Positions 1 to 9,495 of a stretch of DNA of 64,000 nucleotides are shown here, piece after piece. The notes under the pieces were generated by a model. The model searched no databases. It saw only the letters and a program-made list of their open reading frames with translations, and was not told the origin of the DNA. The translations under genes and the position numbers were made by a program. This DNA comes from G965218495 sp965218495 (GTDB lineage: Bacteria > Bacteroidota > Rhodothermia > Rhodothermales > Bin80), in contig OZ244626.1 in assembly GCA_965218495.1 (NCBI GenBank), positions 1,302,001 to 1,366,000 of the forward strand. Direction: 5' to 3'. Within the stretch, counting starts at the first letter, position 1; each line of letters begins with the position of its first letter.

Positions 1-2587
1 CACCGCGAACGCTGATTTCCGACATGTAAACCGGTTGGCCGTTGATTCTGCGAATCCGGATGTGGTAGTGGCCGCTACCGGTGCAGGCATATTTCGCACC
101 ACCGATGGAGGCATGTCCTGGACCGAAGTATACGAGGGGCCGGGGCGCGTGCAGGACTTGCGCGCACAGCCGGGCAACTTCAGTATGCAGATAGCTGGTG
201 TAGACGGTAATGGAATACTCTACTCCACAGACGCTGGCATGACGTGGGAATTCTCCTCCGTAGTCTGGACTAGCGGCTTAGGTCGCATTGAACTAGCATA
301 TTCAACGTCCCATCCCAGTATCGCGTATGCTGCCGTCGACGGAAGCACCGCTGCACTCTATCGAAGTAGCGATGGTGGCGTAAATTGGGCACCGACCGTA
401 GATTCATCCCCCTTCCCCTTTTCTTGGCTCGGGTTCCAAGGCTGGTACGATAACACGCTGGCGGTGCATCCATTTAAGCCTGACACGGTGTTTGTTGGAG
501 GAATATTTTTGTGGCGAAACATTCTATCCGGGGAAACCATAACCGTGTCTGGACCTTCCGAATTCAGCTACGGTGGCGCTGAGTCGTGGCTTAATTTCGT
601 TAACTTTGGTGCGTCTGCTTTTGGCGGCACCCTGTCTTACCTGGATCTAGATGCCATTGATGTGTCAGAGGCGGACTACAACAACATTGAGATCCGATTT
701 GGTCAAGGAATGCAGAAGGCGCACCGCTTCTGGGTTTCCGAAACCGCTGGCACATTCGGAAATGGCGGCTCAGGCATCCCGTTCAGCGAGTTCATGTACG
801 CGGACTACGTTGACGTTCCATTGCAAGTGTGGGATATCGATAACAACCGTCAGCTGAATTTCTCCTTCCGCGATCAAGCCGACGATGGCGAATTCAACCT
901 GATTGAATTCTTCTCGTCAGAGGATCCGGGCACGCGCGATACGCAGAGTCGCGAGTACATGTTCATTCACAAATCTGATTACGACGCAACTAATCCACAG
1001 GACAGCATCGCCCAAGATGGCGGCCTGGTGCATGGAATGCTGTACTTCATGTGGCCTACGCTTCTTGACTCCACTGCCACATGGGACCCGATGAACCTGC
1101 CTAACCAGACCCTTTCAATTTCGTATAGCGTTACCGAAGGCCTTGGTCGAACACTAGACGGTGAAATCGATCCTAACAGCAACACGCACGTGGATCACCA
1201 CAATATATTGCCAATCCCAATTAACGCTGCACAAAATGAGTTCTGGATCTTAAATGCCAACGACGGTGGCGTAGCAGTGTCTACGGACGGCGGCCAGTCT
1301 TTCAGAGAAGCGGATAACGCATTTGCGGGCTACAACACCGCGCAATTCTACGGAGTGGCGAAAAAGCCCGGTAGCCCCATTTACATCGCCGGATCGCAGG
1401 ATAACGGAACATGGCGGTCTTTCGGCAATCCAAATAACAGGCGTGGGTGGATATTTGCGCTTGGCGGCGACGGTTTTGAGACGATATGGCACGCTACTGA
1501 TCCAGACAGGATTATGGGATCGATTCAATTCAATAATATTTTGCGAACTGTCAACGGTGGCGTCAGCTGGCAGTCCACAGCGGCGGGTGGGCTCGGAGCC
1601 GGGCAGTTTATTACCACACTTGCTAGCTCCGATATGGCACCCAACAATGTATACACTAGCAATGCCAATGGCGTGGCGTATTCCAGAGATTTTGGAGCGA
1701 CCTGGACCTTGACCTCAATCACTGAAAGCTGGGGGTTTTGGTCAGGTGGCAAAGTTAGGGTATCTATTGCGGACTCGAACGTGGTTTGGGCAGGATATGG
1801 CTTGGACTCCAGCCCCAACCGTAAGCTGCACATCTCGAGGGATCAAGGGGTGTCGTTCGAAGCGGTGGCCTTGCCTACCATGAATCGGGCGCCCGAGACG
1901 ATTATTTCCGGGCTGGCTACGCATCCTACCGAGAGCGGCACTGCGTATGCGCTGTTCTCACGCTACGGCTACGCAAGGGTCCTGGAAACAAAGGATTACG
2001 GGCAGACGTGGACTGATCTTTCAAGCTTTGATACGACGGGAGCAAGCACGAATGGCTTTCCTGATGTGGCCGTTCACGACCTGCTGGTGATGCCGCATGC
2101 AACGAATGTGTTGTGGGCAGGCACTGACATTGGCCTTTTCAAGTCTAAGAGCTACGGCAAGGAGTGGAACTACGCGCACAACGGCCTGCCGGCAGTCTCC
2201 GTTTGGCGAATGAAGTTTCGCGATGATGAGGTCATCCTAGGTACGCATGGCCGTGGCGTATGGACCGTGCCGGCTAGCGAGATTGACGTCGCAATAGAGG
2301 AGGAGTCGGCGGAGTTGCCGTCTGGATTCAGCCTCGCTCCGAACTATCCGAATCCCTTTAACGCCTCCACCACCATCCAATTCAAGGTGCCGAGCGAAGC
2401 ACGAGTACGACTGACTGTCTTTGATGCAATCGGACGGAAGGTGTCCGTGCTGACCGACAGGGTTTACCCTCCTGGAGAGTACGACTTGAACTGGAACGCC
2501 AACGACTTCGCGAGCGGTGTCTACTTCTATCGCATGGAATCAGAAGGCAAGCTCATCCACACGCACAAGATGACACTGGTGAAGTAG
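1..2587 (+). CDS. Secreted beta-propeller (Asp-box, sortilin-like) protein with T9SS C-terminal domain, 5' partial
   Basis: The reading frame is open at the left edge (from base 2: T-A-N-A-D-F-R-H-V-N-R-L-A-V-D), so the start lies outside the window. Repeated Asp-box/BNR blades are visible (RTTDGGMSWTE, YSTDAGMTWEF, RSSDGGVNWAP, VSTDGGQSF, YSRDFGATWTL), as in sortilin/VPS10 and YCF48-like propellers. The last ~85 residues form a T9SS type-A sorting domain: NYPNPFNASTTIQF, then VRLTVFDAIGRKV, ending YFYRMESEGK...KMTLVK. By family knowledge such proteins are exported by Sec and then passed across the outer membrane by the PorV/PorU machinery. No enzymatic residues can be assigned, so the ligand or substrate is unknown. 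It is a close paralogue of the complete gene at 6241-9495, which begins about 230 residues before the point where this copy becomes visible. A strong terminator follows. Confidence 0.85.
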   Translation, partial: TANADFRHVNRLAVDSANPDVVVAATGAGIFRTTDGGMSWTEVYEGPGRVQDLRAQPGNFSMQIAGVDGNGILYSTDAGMTWEFSSVVWTSGLGRIELAYSTSHPSIAYAAVDGSTAALYRSSDGGVNWAPTVDSSPFPFSWLGFQGWYDNTLAVHPFKPDTVFVGGIFLWRNILSGETITVSGPSEFSYGGAESWLNFVNFGASAFGGTLSYLDLDAIDVSEADYNNIEIRFGQGMQKAHRFWVSETAGTFGNGGSGIPFSEFMYADYVDVPLQVWDIDNNRQLNFSFRDQADDGEFNLIEFFSSEDPGTRDTQSREYMFIHKSDYDATNPQDSIAQDGGLVHGMLYFMWPTLLDSTATWDPMNLPNQTLSISYSVTEGLGRTLDGEIDPNSNTHVDHHNILPIPINAAQNEFWILNANDGGVAVSTDGGQSFREADNAFAGYNTAQFYGVAKKPGSPIYIAGSQDNGTWRSFGNPNNRRGWIFALGGDGFETIWHATDPDRIMGSIQFNNILRTVNGGVSWQSTAAGGLGAGQFITTLASSDMAPNNVYTSNANGVAYSRDFGATWTLTSITESWGFWSGGKVRVSIADSNVVWAGYGLDSSPNRKLHISRDQGVSFEAVALPTMNRAPETIISGLATHPTESGTAYALFSRYGYARVLETKDYGQTWTDLSSFDTTGASTNGFPDVAVHDLLVMPHATNVLWAGTDIGLFKSKSYGKEWNYAHNGLPAVSVWRMKFRDDEVILGTHGRGVWTVPASEIDVAIEEESAELPSGFSLAPNYPNPFNASTTIQFKVPSEARVRLTVFDAIGRKVSVLTDRVYPPGEYDLNWNANDFASGVYFYRMESEGKLIHTHKMTLVK

Positions 2588-2632
2588 GCAACCTGCAACG
2601 GAAGCATGCTCATGAGCGCCATTGTAGGCTTC

Positions 2633-2670
2633 AATGCCCCTGCCCGGCAGCTGCCAGGCAGGGGCATTTT
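2633..2670 (+). terminator. Rho-independent terminator after the first propeller gene
   Basis: AATGCCCCTGCC pairs with GGCAGGGGCATT around a short loop (CGGCAGCTGCCA trimmed), and the 3' arm runs directly into TTTT. It lies about 45 bases after the stop codon at 2587, the expected place for transcription termination of the upstream gene. Confidence 0.85.
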
Positions 2671-2859
2671 GCTGGCTTACCATCGTGAAAGGCTATTCCT
2701 TACGTTCACAGGCGATCGCACCTCAGTGCCATTGGCATAACGCTGCGAAATACAGCCGGGGCACCAGCGGCCCTGCCCCTGCCCCACTTGAATCCCTACT
2801 GTGGATTGATTGAGCAGTGCTTCGCCACGTTTAACCCACACCTGATCAACGTCAATACA
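2671..2859. other. Intergenic stretch before the IS21 element
   Basis: No convincing gene. It holds GTGGATTGATTGA at 2801-2813, a near-copy in the same orientation of GTGGATTGACTGA at 5851-5863 just upstream of istA. A 66-codon minus-strand frame is open here but resembles nothing I recognise. Confidence 0.4.
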
Positions 2860-2883
2860 TGATGGCGCCGGCGACAATTAAAA
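2860..2883 (+). repeat. Left terminal inverted repeat of the IS21 element
   Basis: Contains GCGACAATTAAAA, matching the inverted copy at 5908-5931 at 19 of 24 positions. Confidence 0.6.
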
Positions 2884-3120
2884 TTGGATTAAGAGAGAGG
2901 CCGAGATTCGAGGCGGAGCAGCGAGCTGCGGAGCCTCGAAGCTCGAGGCCGAACAGATTGTTTCGGCCCTATTCCGCAGTGCGTGACGGCGGACGTGACA
3001 GGTGTTTCCAATGGAAGGGGCGCCCGCATACAGCCGGATCGGAAGGACCATCCACCCGCACATGAGAACAATCAGGCCCTGGGACGTCCCGTATCCTGTC
3101 CTGAAGCTTCAACACACGGC

Positions 3121-3337
3121 CAGCTGCCTCTCAGAGCGTGTGCAAATCGTCTCTGGACGGACGATCGTGTGCCTAAGGCCGCGTAAGCGGTGTCTGGAGG
3201 GCTGCCAATGGGCCTAAATGAGCTTGTACAGGCCCCTCTTCGCACAAACGGCCGGGTTTGGTCACCTACCGTCCTAAAACACCGGCAAACAGCCTGCGGA
3301 CTGCTGCGCAGAGCGTGTAAATCGCCCCCGGACGGAC
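3121..3337. repeat. Pair of subterminal direct repeats in the IS21 left arm
   Basis: Copy 1 (about 3131-3163) and copy 2 (about 3308-3337) share CAGAGCGTGT, then AAATCG, then GGACGGAC with one small gap. They are about 177 bases apart, in the non-coding arm between the left terminal repeat and the end of istB. IS21-family elements are known to carry multiple end-proximal transposase-binding repeats, which these could be. The rest of 2884-3528 shows no recognisable gene. Confidence 0.5.
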
Positions 3338-3528
3338 AGTGGTACGGATAGGGTCGCGGAATCGCCGCGTGAGGCGCCTTTATCCGGCCAAGAAGGGCGC
3401 TTACATCGACATTGGCACGGGTGTGCCCGAGTTTGCCAAGTGTCCCGAACTGGCGCCAGGCGCTCACCTCGCGCCTTCCTGAAGGCTCTGGGACCACATC
3501 CCAAGGCAGGACCGCGGACGCTGCCTAC

Positions 3529-4332
3529 TCAGGGTGCAGGTTCACCCGCGGCCTGGGCTTCACTCTGGGCCTCTTGGCGCCGCTTGGAGGCCTCCAGACG
3601 GTAGCTGGGCACGTTCAGCTCCAGAATCACGCTGTGATGTACCAAACGGTCTATGGCCGCGGCCGTCGTCATCGGGTCCTTGAAGATGCGCTCCCACTGG
3701 CTGAAGGCCAGATTGCTCGTAAGCAGCACGCTGCCCCGCTCGTAGCGCTGCGACAGCAGCAGGAACAGCACCTCCATCTCCTGGCGGCTGTGCTGCACGT
3801 AACCGATGTCGTCGATAATGAGCGCCTCAAAGCGCGCGAGCCGCTTCAGGAGCTTGGGCAGGCGCAGCTGCTGTTTGGCCCATAGCAGCTCCTGCACCAG
3901 TGTGCTGCAGTTGTAAAAGATCACGCGACGCCGCTGGAAGATCAGCTCCCGGCCCAGGGCACACACCAGGTGCGTCTTGCCGCTGCCGGGAGGGCCGAAG
4001 GCCAGAACGTTCTCCTTGCGGTCCAGGAAGCCTCCCTCCAGGAGCACACGCAGGTGGTGATCTATCCGCAGGGGCAACCGGCCACGATCGAACGTGTCCA
4101 GCGTCTTCTCCAGCGGCAGCCGAGACGCACGCAGCCAACGCTGGATGCGGTTGCTGTGGCGCTCCTGCTGCTCCTGTTCCACCAGCTCCAGCAGAAAGCG
4201 CTCAAAGCTCATGGCCTCCCGGCGGGCCGTATCGGCCTTCTCCCTGAAGCAAGCACGTATCGCCGGCATGCGGAGCTCCTTGAGCCCTGCCTGCAGGGAC
4301 CGCTCCAGCTCTGCTGCCGAGAGCGTCTTCAT
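3529..4332 (-). CDS. istB: IstB-like ATP-binding helper of IS21 transposition
   Basis: 267 residues, the normal length for IstB. The AAA+ core has Walker A GPPGSGKT (residues ~113-120), Walker B LIIDD (~171-175) followed by IGYV, and the sensor-like stretch LLTSNLAFSQW. By family knowledge IstB is an ATP-dependent DNA-bending partner that loads and activates the IstA transposase and helps select the target. Its ATG overlaps the istA stop in an ATGA arrangement (4 bases), the standard translational coupling of IS21 elements. No frameshift or internal stop is visible, so it appears intact. Confidence 0.93.
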   Translation of the reverse strand: MKTLSAAELERSLQAGLKELRMPAIRACFREKADTARREAMSFERFLLELVEQEQQERHSNRIQRWLRASRLPLEKTLDTFDRGRLPLRIDHHLRVLLEGGFLDRKENVLAFGPPGSGKTHLVCALGRELIFQRRRVIFYNCSTLVQELLWAKQQLRLPKLLKRLARFEALIIDDIGYVQHSRQEMEVLFLLLSQRYERGSVLLTSNLAFSQWERIFKDPMTTAAAIDRLVHHSVILELNVPSYRLEASKRRQEAQSEAQAAGEPAP

Positions 4333-5843
4333 CGCACTGCGGTCGTCGTGAGCGAAGCCGTCGTCGATGGCTCCAGAAGGCCGTCGTACGTGCTCAGATC
4401 CACCACAGGAGGCGCTACCAGATAATCCGGAACTTGCAGCGTCCGGTCCAGCAGCGCCTCTACGGCCTCTGCCGTAATGGCCTCCTTGCCCTTCAGCAGC
4501 ACGCTGAGGGCGGCGTCTACGCCCGATTCGCTCTCCTTGGCTGCCAGGTGCAGCACACGCAGATACGCCTTGTCGGCCTTCAGAGGCGCTTTGTGCGCCC
4601 GACGCAACGCGTCATAGGCCATCCGGAACCGGTGGGTGGGAAAGAGATCGGCCCGGTACCGGTAGTGGGCAAACGCACCCGGTTTGCGCACCAGCGAGTC
4701 GATCACATGCCGATACTCGATCCGGTGCTTGCTTCTTCCATGCAGCCGCGGCATGCGCTCCATGAGACGCTGCCCGAATCGCACCTCGACAGCCTCGCCG
4801 AACAGACGGATGTCGACCTGTTCGCCGATAAGTCGGCTCGGCACCGAATAGCTGTTGTTCCGCACCCGGATCGTGCTGCCCTTCGATACCCGCACGCGCA
4901 TCGCCTTGTAGCTTTCCAGTCGGCGCTCCGGAAGCGGCCCCAGATAGGCCCGCTCCTGCTTGAGGCGCTCCTTGCGCGGCGCATTCAGCTGCGCAAACAG
5001 CTGCTCGAGGAAAGCCTCATAGGCCTGCCGGCTCTCAAAGTCATTGCTTCCGCGCAGGATGAGCTGGTTCTTCATGGCCAGCTTCAGCCGGTAGTGCCGC
5101 TGCTCCACCTTGCCGTTCTCGTGCGGACTCCGCACCTGCGTATGCCGCGCTTCCATGCCGCAGTGGCGCATCAAGGCCTGGTAGCGATCCGTAAAGGCCT
5201 CGCCGCCGCCACGCTGCAGCTTGCGTACCGCAGCGCTCAGGGAGTCCGTCTGGTGCAGCCTTGGCACGCCTCCACAGGCGTGAAGGGCCTGCTGCAGGCC
5301 CTCCGAAAGCGCCTCGAAGCTCTCCGATCGGCAGACGGTACCCGTCTCCCAATTGGAATACGGCAGCACGAAGTGGTACAACAGATGCGGAAGCGGCGCC
5401 CCCCGGATGGTCACGCCCAGCCCGTTCATGCACGTAAAGTCCGATTGGGCTCGGTCTCCCGGCTCATACTCCTGGGCAAAAAACACCTCCTTCGCCGGGC
5501 CTTCGGTGGCTCTCCACTGCTTGACACGCAGCTGCAGCGTGCGCAACTGTCCCGGCTGGAACGCGTCCGGATGCCGGCGCTGCAGCTCACCAAAAAGCGC
5601 CTTGACCTCCAGATTGGGATTAACCTTCAGAAAAGCCTCGACCTCCTCCCACACGGCAGCAAACGGATCCTTGCGCGTACGCCACGTGTGCGGCTTCTTC
5701 GTCTCGCTTGGAAGCTTGCCCAACCGCACGTACTTGCGCGCGGTAGTCTCGCACATGCCGGCCTTCGCCGCTGCTGTCGCTATGGGCTCTCCCTTCTTCA
5801 ATACCAACCTGCGTAAAAGCAGGACCTGCGCATCCTGTACCAT
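4329..5843 (-). CDS. istA: IS21-family transposase IstA
   Basis: 504 residues, full length for the family. It has an N-terminal helix-turn-helix (residues ~18-46, IATAAAKAGMCETTARKYVR) and an integrase-type catalytic core with the DDE residues visible as D135 (AQSDFT), D200 (HQTDSL) and E247 (HENGKVEQ). The C-terminal part is the basic Mu-transposase-like region (RVRNNSYSVPSRLIGEQVDI). The ATG at 5843 is the first start after the right terminal repeat. Protein and partner look complete, so the element may be mobile. A decayed relative of this gene lies at about 58827-59164. Confidence 0.94.
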   Translation of the reverse strand: MVQDAQVLLLRRLVLKKGEPIATAAAKAGMCETTARKYVRLGKLPSETKKPHTWRTRKDPFAAVWEEVEAFLKVNPNLEVKALFGELQRRHPDAFQPGQLRTLQLRVKQWRATEGPAKEVFFAQEYEPGDRAQSDFTCMNGLGVTIRGAPLPHLLYHFVLPYSNWETGTVCRSESFEALSEGLQQALHACGGVPRLHQTDSLSAAVRKLQRGGGEAFTDRYQALMRHCGMEARHTQVRSPHENGKVEQRHYRLKLAMKNQLILRGSNDFESRQAYEAFLEQLFAQLNAPRKERLKQERAYLGPLPERRLESYKAMRVRVSKGSTIRVRNNSYSVPSRLIGEQVDIRLFGEAVEVRFGQRLMERMPRLHGRSKHRIEYRHVIDSLVRKPGAFAHYRYRADLFPTHRFRMAYDALRRAHKAPLKADKAYLRVLHLAAKESESGVDAALSVLLKGKEAITAEAVEALLDRTLQVPDYLVAPPVVDLSTYDGLLEPSTTASLTTTAVR

Positions 5844-5907
5844 CTCGATTGTGGATTGACTGAACTAACCGCCAGTCCACGCACAAGACGACCTCAGGTC
5901 CCGCTAT

Positions 5908-5931
5908 TTTTAATTGTCGCTGTCGTTATTA
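5908..5931 (-). repeat. Right terminal inverted repeat of the IS21 element
   Basis: The reverse complement contains GCGACAATTAAAA, pairing with 2860-2883. It lies 65 bases upstream of the istA start, as expected for the istA-proximal end. Confidence 0.6.
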
Positions 5932-6240
5932 ATAAATGTCGCCAATCACACACCCTTTGGATCCAGCCCTGCACTGGATACAGGTCCAGAACAATCGCGA
6001 CCCAGCACCCAGTTGGCGTGCTCCAGAGCCTATCGCCTCACGAAGTCAGGATACGTGCACGGCCGAATCCTTTGGCTGCTTCTGGTTGGACCTTCAACGA
6101 GCAGCTGGCGGGCCGAAGAGCTTCAGATGGCAACCCATAGCCGCCTAGCCAACAGCAACTGAGCGTGCGTCTAAGAGAGGATTTTTGTATATTGAGCGTG
6201 GTTTACCGGAGCAATTCCATCTCACCTAGCCAGCGGAGCC
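5932..6240. other. Upstream region of the second propeller gene
   Basis: No gene is seen. An AT-rich patch (ATTTTTGTATATTG, from 6180) about 50 bases before the ATG at 6241 is the best promoter candidate. A weak GGAG lies directly before the start codon. Confidence 0.35.
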
Positions 6241-9200
6241 ATGACTAACGCACAGCGCATCCTTGTTGCGATTACGGGTCTTCTTGCTCTGCCGTTTCTG
6301 ATTTTCCAGCTCGCATCAGATGACGCCAGTCAGGCCGAGGAGCCAGTGATGCCTCTTAGAGTCCACGAGTCCCCGCAGCGGTCGAGCACCGCCCAGGGGC
6401 ACCCGGAGCTCTTCCTAGAGGTCCACCACGATATCCGCGCGTCAGAGGATGGCAAAGTCGACTATCCGATGGGGTATCAAATCCACGAATACAGGAAGGC
6501 ACTGGCCGCAAGCAAGAGTGCAGGAGCAACGCTCAACTGGGTGGAGCGCGGCCCCGGAAACGTAGGTGGTCGCACGCGGGCAATCCTGGTTGACCCGGAC
6601 GACCCAGACATGCACACATGGTTTGTAGGGACCGCCGGTGGTGGCCTGTGGTGGACGCAAAACAGGGGCTACTCGTGGGGATACCTCACCGACAATCTGC
6701 CGGGGCTGGCTGTAACGACCATCGCTATGGCCGAGAGCAATCACGACATTCTTTACATAGGCACGGGCGAAGGCTTTGGCAACGTTGACGCCGCAGGAGG
6801 CGTTGGCATCTTTAAGTCGTATGACCGCGGCCAATCATGGGAACACCTCCTTTCGACGGCTACCGACACGCTTTTCCGCTACGTTAACCGCTTGGCGGTG
6901 GACCCCACGGACCCCCACATCGTCGTTGCGGCGACAAATGAGGGCATCTACCGAACAACCGACGGCGGACTCCTATGGACAGAGGCTTATGCCTCAGAAG
7001 GTCGAGTACAAGACCTTCGGGCACAACCGGGTAACTTCAACACCTTAATAGCCAGCGAGAACCCGGGGGGCATCCTCCGTTCGATGGATGGAGGCGCAAC
7101 CTGGACACGTGCCATTCCCACCAGCGAGATTCTTGGCGGCAGCCTGCGCATAGAATTGGCATTTTCTCCCTCCAATCCTGCCATTGCGTACGCGAGCGTC
7201 CAGCAACCCGTCGGGGCTGCTCTTTTGCGTAGCGACGATGGTGGTGCCTCATGGAAAAACACACGGGGTGTCGGTGGTTTAGGAGGAATCAACTGGCTGG
7301 GTTTCCAAGGATGGTACGACAATACGTTGGCGGTTCACCCATTTGCTCCAGACACAGTTTTCGTGGGCGGCATCGTTCTTTGGCGAACTATGATGACCGG
7401 AGATGTTATTGACATTGCTGAACCCTCGAATTTTCAAGGGTTCTTGCCCGGGCAGACGGATGGAATCATTGGCTACATTAGCGGCCTTGGAAATTACTTT
7501 GGTTTTTTGGGCACCCTGGTCTTGGCTGGATTCGAAGATGCAGCATTCTCTGATATAGAATCGGCCGACTATTCCTCCGTCGAGATACGGTTCGGGCAGG
7601 GGACACAAATGGCTCACCGCTTTAGTTCGAATGACTCACAATGGCAAGACATCTCTTGCTTTTTGGATCCAACCAATGCGCCGGTGCCGCATGCACGCAA
7701 CGAATATCAGGACTACGTTGAAGTGCCATTCACCGTCTGGGACATCGACACAGGACGTCAACTGGCGGTATCGTTCCGCGACGCGGCCAGAGACAGCACG
7801 TTCAATCTAATCCCATTCACCACTACTGGGTCTTGCGATGTGGTATCCAATGAACAGCTCTTCGTTCACAAGTACGACTACGATGCAACGGTCCCGCACG
7901 ATTCCGTAGCGCAGGACGGCGGGGTTACACGTGGAATGATGTATATGATACTCCCGTTTCTAGCCAACTCCGGTGCGACATGGGACCCGGACAGCATTCC
8001 AGAGCAGACCGCTCGTATCACATTTGCGCGCGCGAACGGACTTTACGCGAGAACCGTTGACAGAGAAATCGATCCGGTGCCCAGCAGGGCGCACGTTGAC
8101 CACCATTCCATTGTTCCAGTTGTCCCAGACCCGGGAAGCAGTGACTTTTGGATACTGGACGCAAATGATGGCGGTGTATCCATATCTACAGACGGCGGAG
8201 AGTCCTTTCTTGAGACCGATTTTCGATTTGCTGGATTCAACACCTCCCAGTTTTATGGTGCAGACAAGGCACCCGGAATTGCCCGGTATGTTGGCGGTAC
8301 GCAGGACAACGGCTCGTGGTTGTCGTACGGCAATCCGAACAACCGACGGGGTTGGATCTCGGTCCCACCCCAGGCGGACGGGTTTGAAGCAATCTGGAAC
8401 TCGCGAGACCCGAATAAAATCATGACTTCATGGCAATTCAACAATATTATGTATACGCACACCGGGGGAGCGAGTTTTATCGGCGTAACCGTTGGTTTTG
8501 GAATTTTCGTGACATCGATGGATAGCTCGCCACATGCTCCTGACACTGTTTACATTGTTGCTCAGGAAGGTGTGTGGCGGTCTCCGGATTTTGCACTGAC
8601 TTTCACCCTTACCCCCATTGATTCCGCGTGGGCACCCACGAATATTGGCAAAGTCAGGGCCTCATCGGCAACCGACACCGTAGTTTGGGCTGGCTATGGA
8701 TTGGACGATTCACCCGCGCGAACGCTGTGGTATTCAACAGACGCTGGCGAATCGTTCTCTCCGTCGGCGCTTCCTACGATTCCCAACGCCCCGCAAACTA
8801 TCATTTCCGGGCTGGCAACTCACCCAGCGGAAGTTGCAACAGCCTATGCACTGTTTTCGCGGCCTAGGCGGCCCAAGATCCTGCAGACGACTGACTTCGG
8901 TCAGAACTGGCAAGATATCTCCGGCTTTTCCGAGTCGACCGATGGGACAAGCACCAGAGGCTTTCCCGACGTGGCGGTGTACGACCTGCTGGTGATGCCG
9001 CACGCTCCCCATGTGATGTGGGCGGCTACAGATGCTGGCTTGTTTCAGACCAAGAGCTACGGCAACGAGTGGAACTACGCGCACAATGGACTGCCGGCTG
9101 TATCTGTATTTCGACTGAAATACCGCGACGATGAAATCGTCGCCGCAACGCATGGTCGTGGCGTGTGGTCCGTGCCGTGGGGAGAGATTGATGTGTCGAT

Positions 9201-9495
9201 TGAATCGGACGACTTTACTGAACTACCAAAGTCATTCAGCTTGGAGCAGAATTACCCGAACCCGTTCAACCCCACGACGACCATCACCTTTTCCGTGCCG
9301 GAAGAGGCGCGAGTCAGGCTTACGGTGTTTGATGTAATCGGGCGAAGGATAGCAGTCCTAACTGACCAGGCCTATTCGGCGGGCGCTCACGAGTTGAACT
9401 GGGATGCCAGCGCTCATGCCAGTGGCGTTTATTTCTACCGCATGGAGGCCGCAGGCAAGCTGGTCCAGACGCAGAAGATGACACTGGTGAAGTAG
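6241..9495 (+). CDS. Secreted beta-propeller (Asp-box, sortilin-like) protein with T9SS C-terminal domain
   Basis: 1084 residues, complete. An N-terminal hydrophobic segment (residues ~6-25, RILVAITGLLALPFLIFQLA) acts as signal peptide or anchor. Propeller blades follow with Asp-box-type motifs (KSYDRGQSWEH, RTTDGGLLWTE, RSMDGGATWTR, RSDDGGASWKN, ISTDGGESF, YSTDAGESFSP). The C-terminal ~85 residues are a T9SS type-A sorting domain (NYPNPFNPTTTITF, VRLTVFDVIGRRI, KMTLVK at the end). It is a tandem paralogue of the partial gene at 1-2587; the conserved stretch WLGFQGWYDNTLAVHPF is nearly identical in both. The family includes sortilin-like and glycosidase-like propellers, but no catalytic set is recognisable. 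Role inferred: surface or secreted binding or degradation. Confidence 0.87.
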   Translation: MTNAQRILVAITGLLALPFLIFQLASDDASQAEEPVMPLRVHESPQRSSTAQGHPELFLEVHHDIRASEDGKVDYPMGYQIHEYRKALAASKSAGATLNWVERGPGNVGGRTRAILVDPDDPDMHTWFVGTAGGGLWWTQNRGYSWGYLTDNLPGLAVTTIAMAESNHDILYIGTGEGFGNVDAAGGVGIFKSYDRGQSWEHLLSTATDTLFRYVNRLAVDPTDPHIVVAATNEGIYRTTDGGLLWTEAYASEGRVQDLRAQPGNFNTLIASENPGGILRSMDGGATWTRAIPTSEILGGSLRIELAFSPSNPAIAYASVQQPVGAALLRSDDGGASWKNTRGVGGLGGINWLGFQGWYDNTLAVHPFAPDTVFVGGIVLWRTMMTGDVIDIAEPSNFQGFLPGQTDGIIGYISGLGNYFGFLGTLVLAGFEDAAFSDIESADYSSVEIRFGQGTQMAHRFSSNDSQWQDISCFLDPTNAPVPHARNEYQDYVEVPFTVWDIDTGRQLAVSFRDAARDSTFNLIPFTTTGSCDVVSNEQLFVHKYDYDATVPHDSVAQDGGVTRGMMYMILPFLANSGATWDPDSIPEQTARITFARANGLYARTVDREIDPVPSRAHVDHHSIVPVVPDPGSSDFWILDANDGGVSISTDGGESFLETDFRFAGFNTSQFYGADKAPGIARYVGGTQDNGSWLSYGNPNNRRGWISVPPQADGFEAIWNSRDPNKIMTSWQFNNIMYTHTGGASFIGVTVGFGIFVTSMDSSPHAPDTVYIVAQEGVWRSPDFALTFTLTPIDSAWAPTNIGKVRASSATDTVVWAGYGLDDSPARTLWYSTDAGESFSPSALPTIPNAPQTIISGLATHPAEVATAYALFSRPRRPKILQTTDFGQNWQDISGFSESTDGTSTRGFPDVAVYDLLVMPHAPHVMWAATDAGLFQTKSYGNEWNYAHNGLPAVSVFRLKYRDDEIVAATHGRGVWSVPWGEIDVSIESDDFTELPKSFSLEQNYPNPFNPTTTITFSVPEEARVRLTVFDVIGRRIAVLTDQAYSAGAHELNWDASAHASGVYFYRMEAAGKLVQTQKMTLVK

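Larger units (their letters stand above)
2860..5931 (-). mobile_element. IS21-family insertion sequence (istA-istB)
   Basis: It carries istA and istB on the minus strand. Imperfect terminal inverted repeats can be seen: the left end at 2860-2883 and the reverse complement of 5908-5931 share 19 of 24 positions, including the core GCGACAATTAAAA. Exact ends are not certain. IS21 elements normally end TG...CA and make 4-8 bp duplications; the left end starts TGATGG but the right end starts TAATAA, and the flanks (AATACATG at 2854, AATAAATG at 5931) are only near-matches and do not fall cleanly outside both repeats. The element sits between two tandem propeller paralogues. The span of about 3.07 kb is long for the family because ~670 bases left of istB are non-coding. 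Confidence 0.7.

Noticed and set aside
3072..3497. 141-codon minus-strand frame in the IS21 left arm as a passenger gene
   Set aside because: Covers the direct repeats, rich in Arg/Pro/Ser/Gly, and no domain is seen.
4434..5816. Long plus-strand open frame (460 codons) opposite istA
   Set aside because: Antisense shadow of a GC-rich gene with full DDE motifs; composition is unlike a protein and it has no start signals.
2801..5863. GTGGATTGATTGA (2801-2813) and GTGGATTGACTGA (5851-5863) as the two ends of the IS21 element
   Set aside because: They are in the same orientation, so cannot be terminal inverted repeats; the pair at 2860-2883 and 5908-5931 is properly inverted and fits better.
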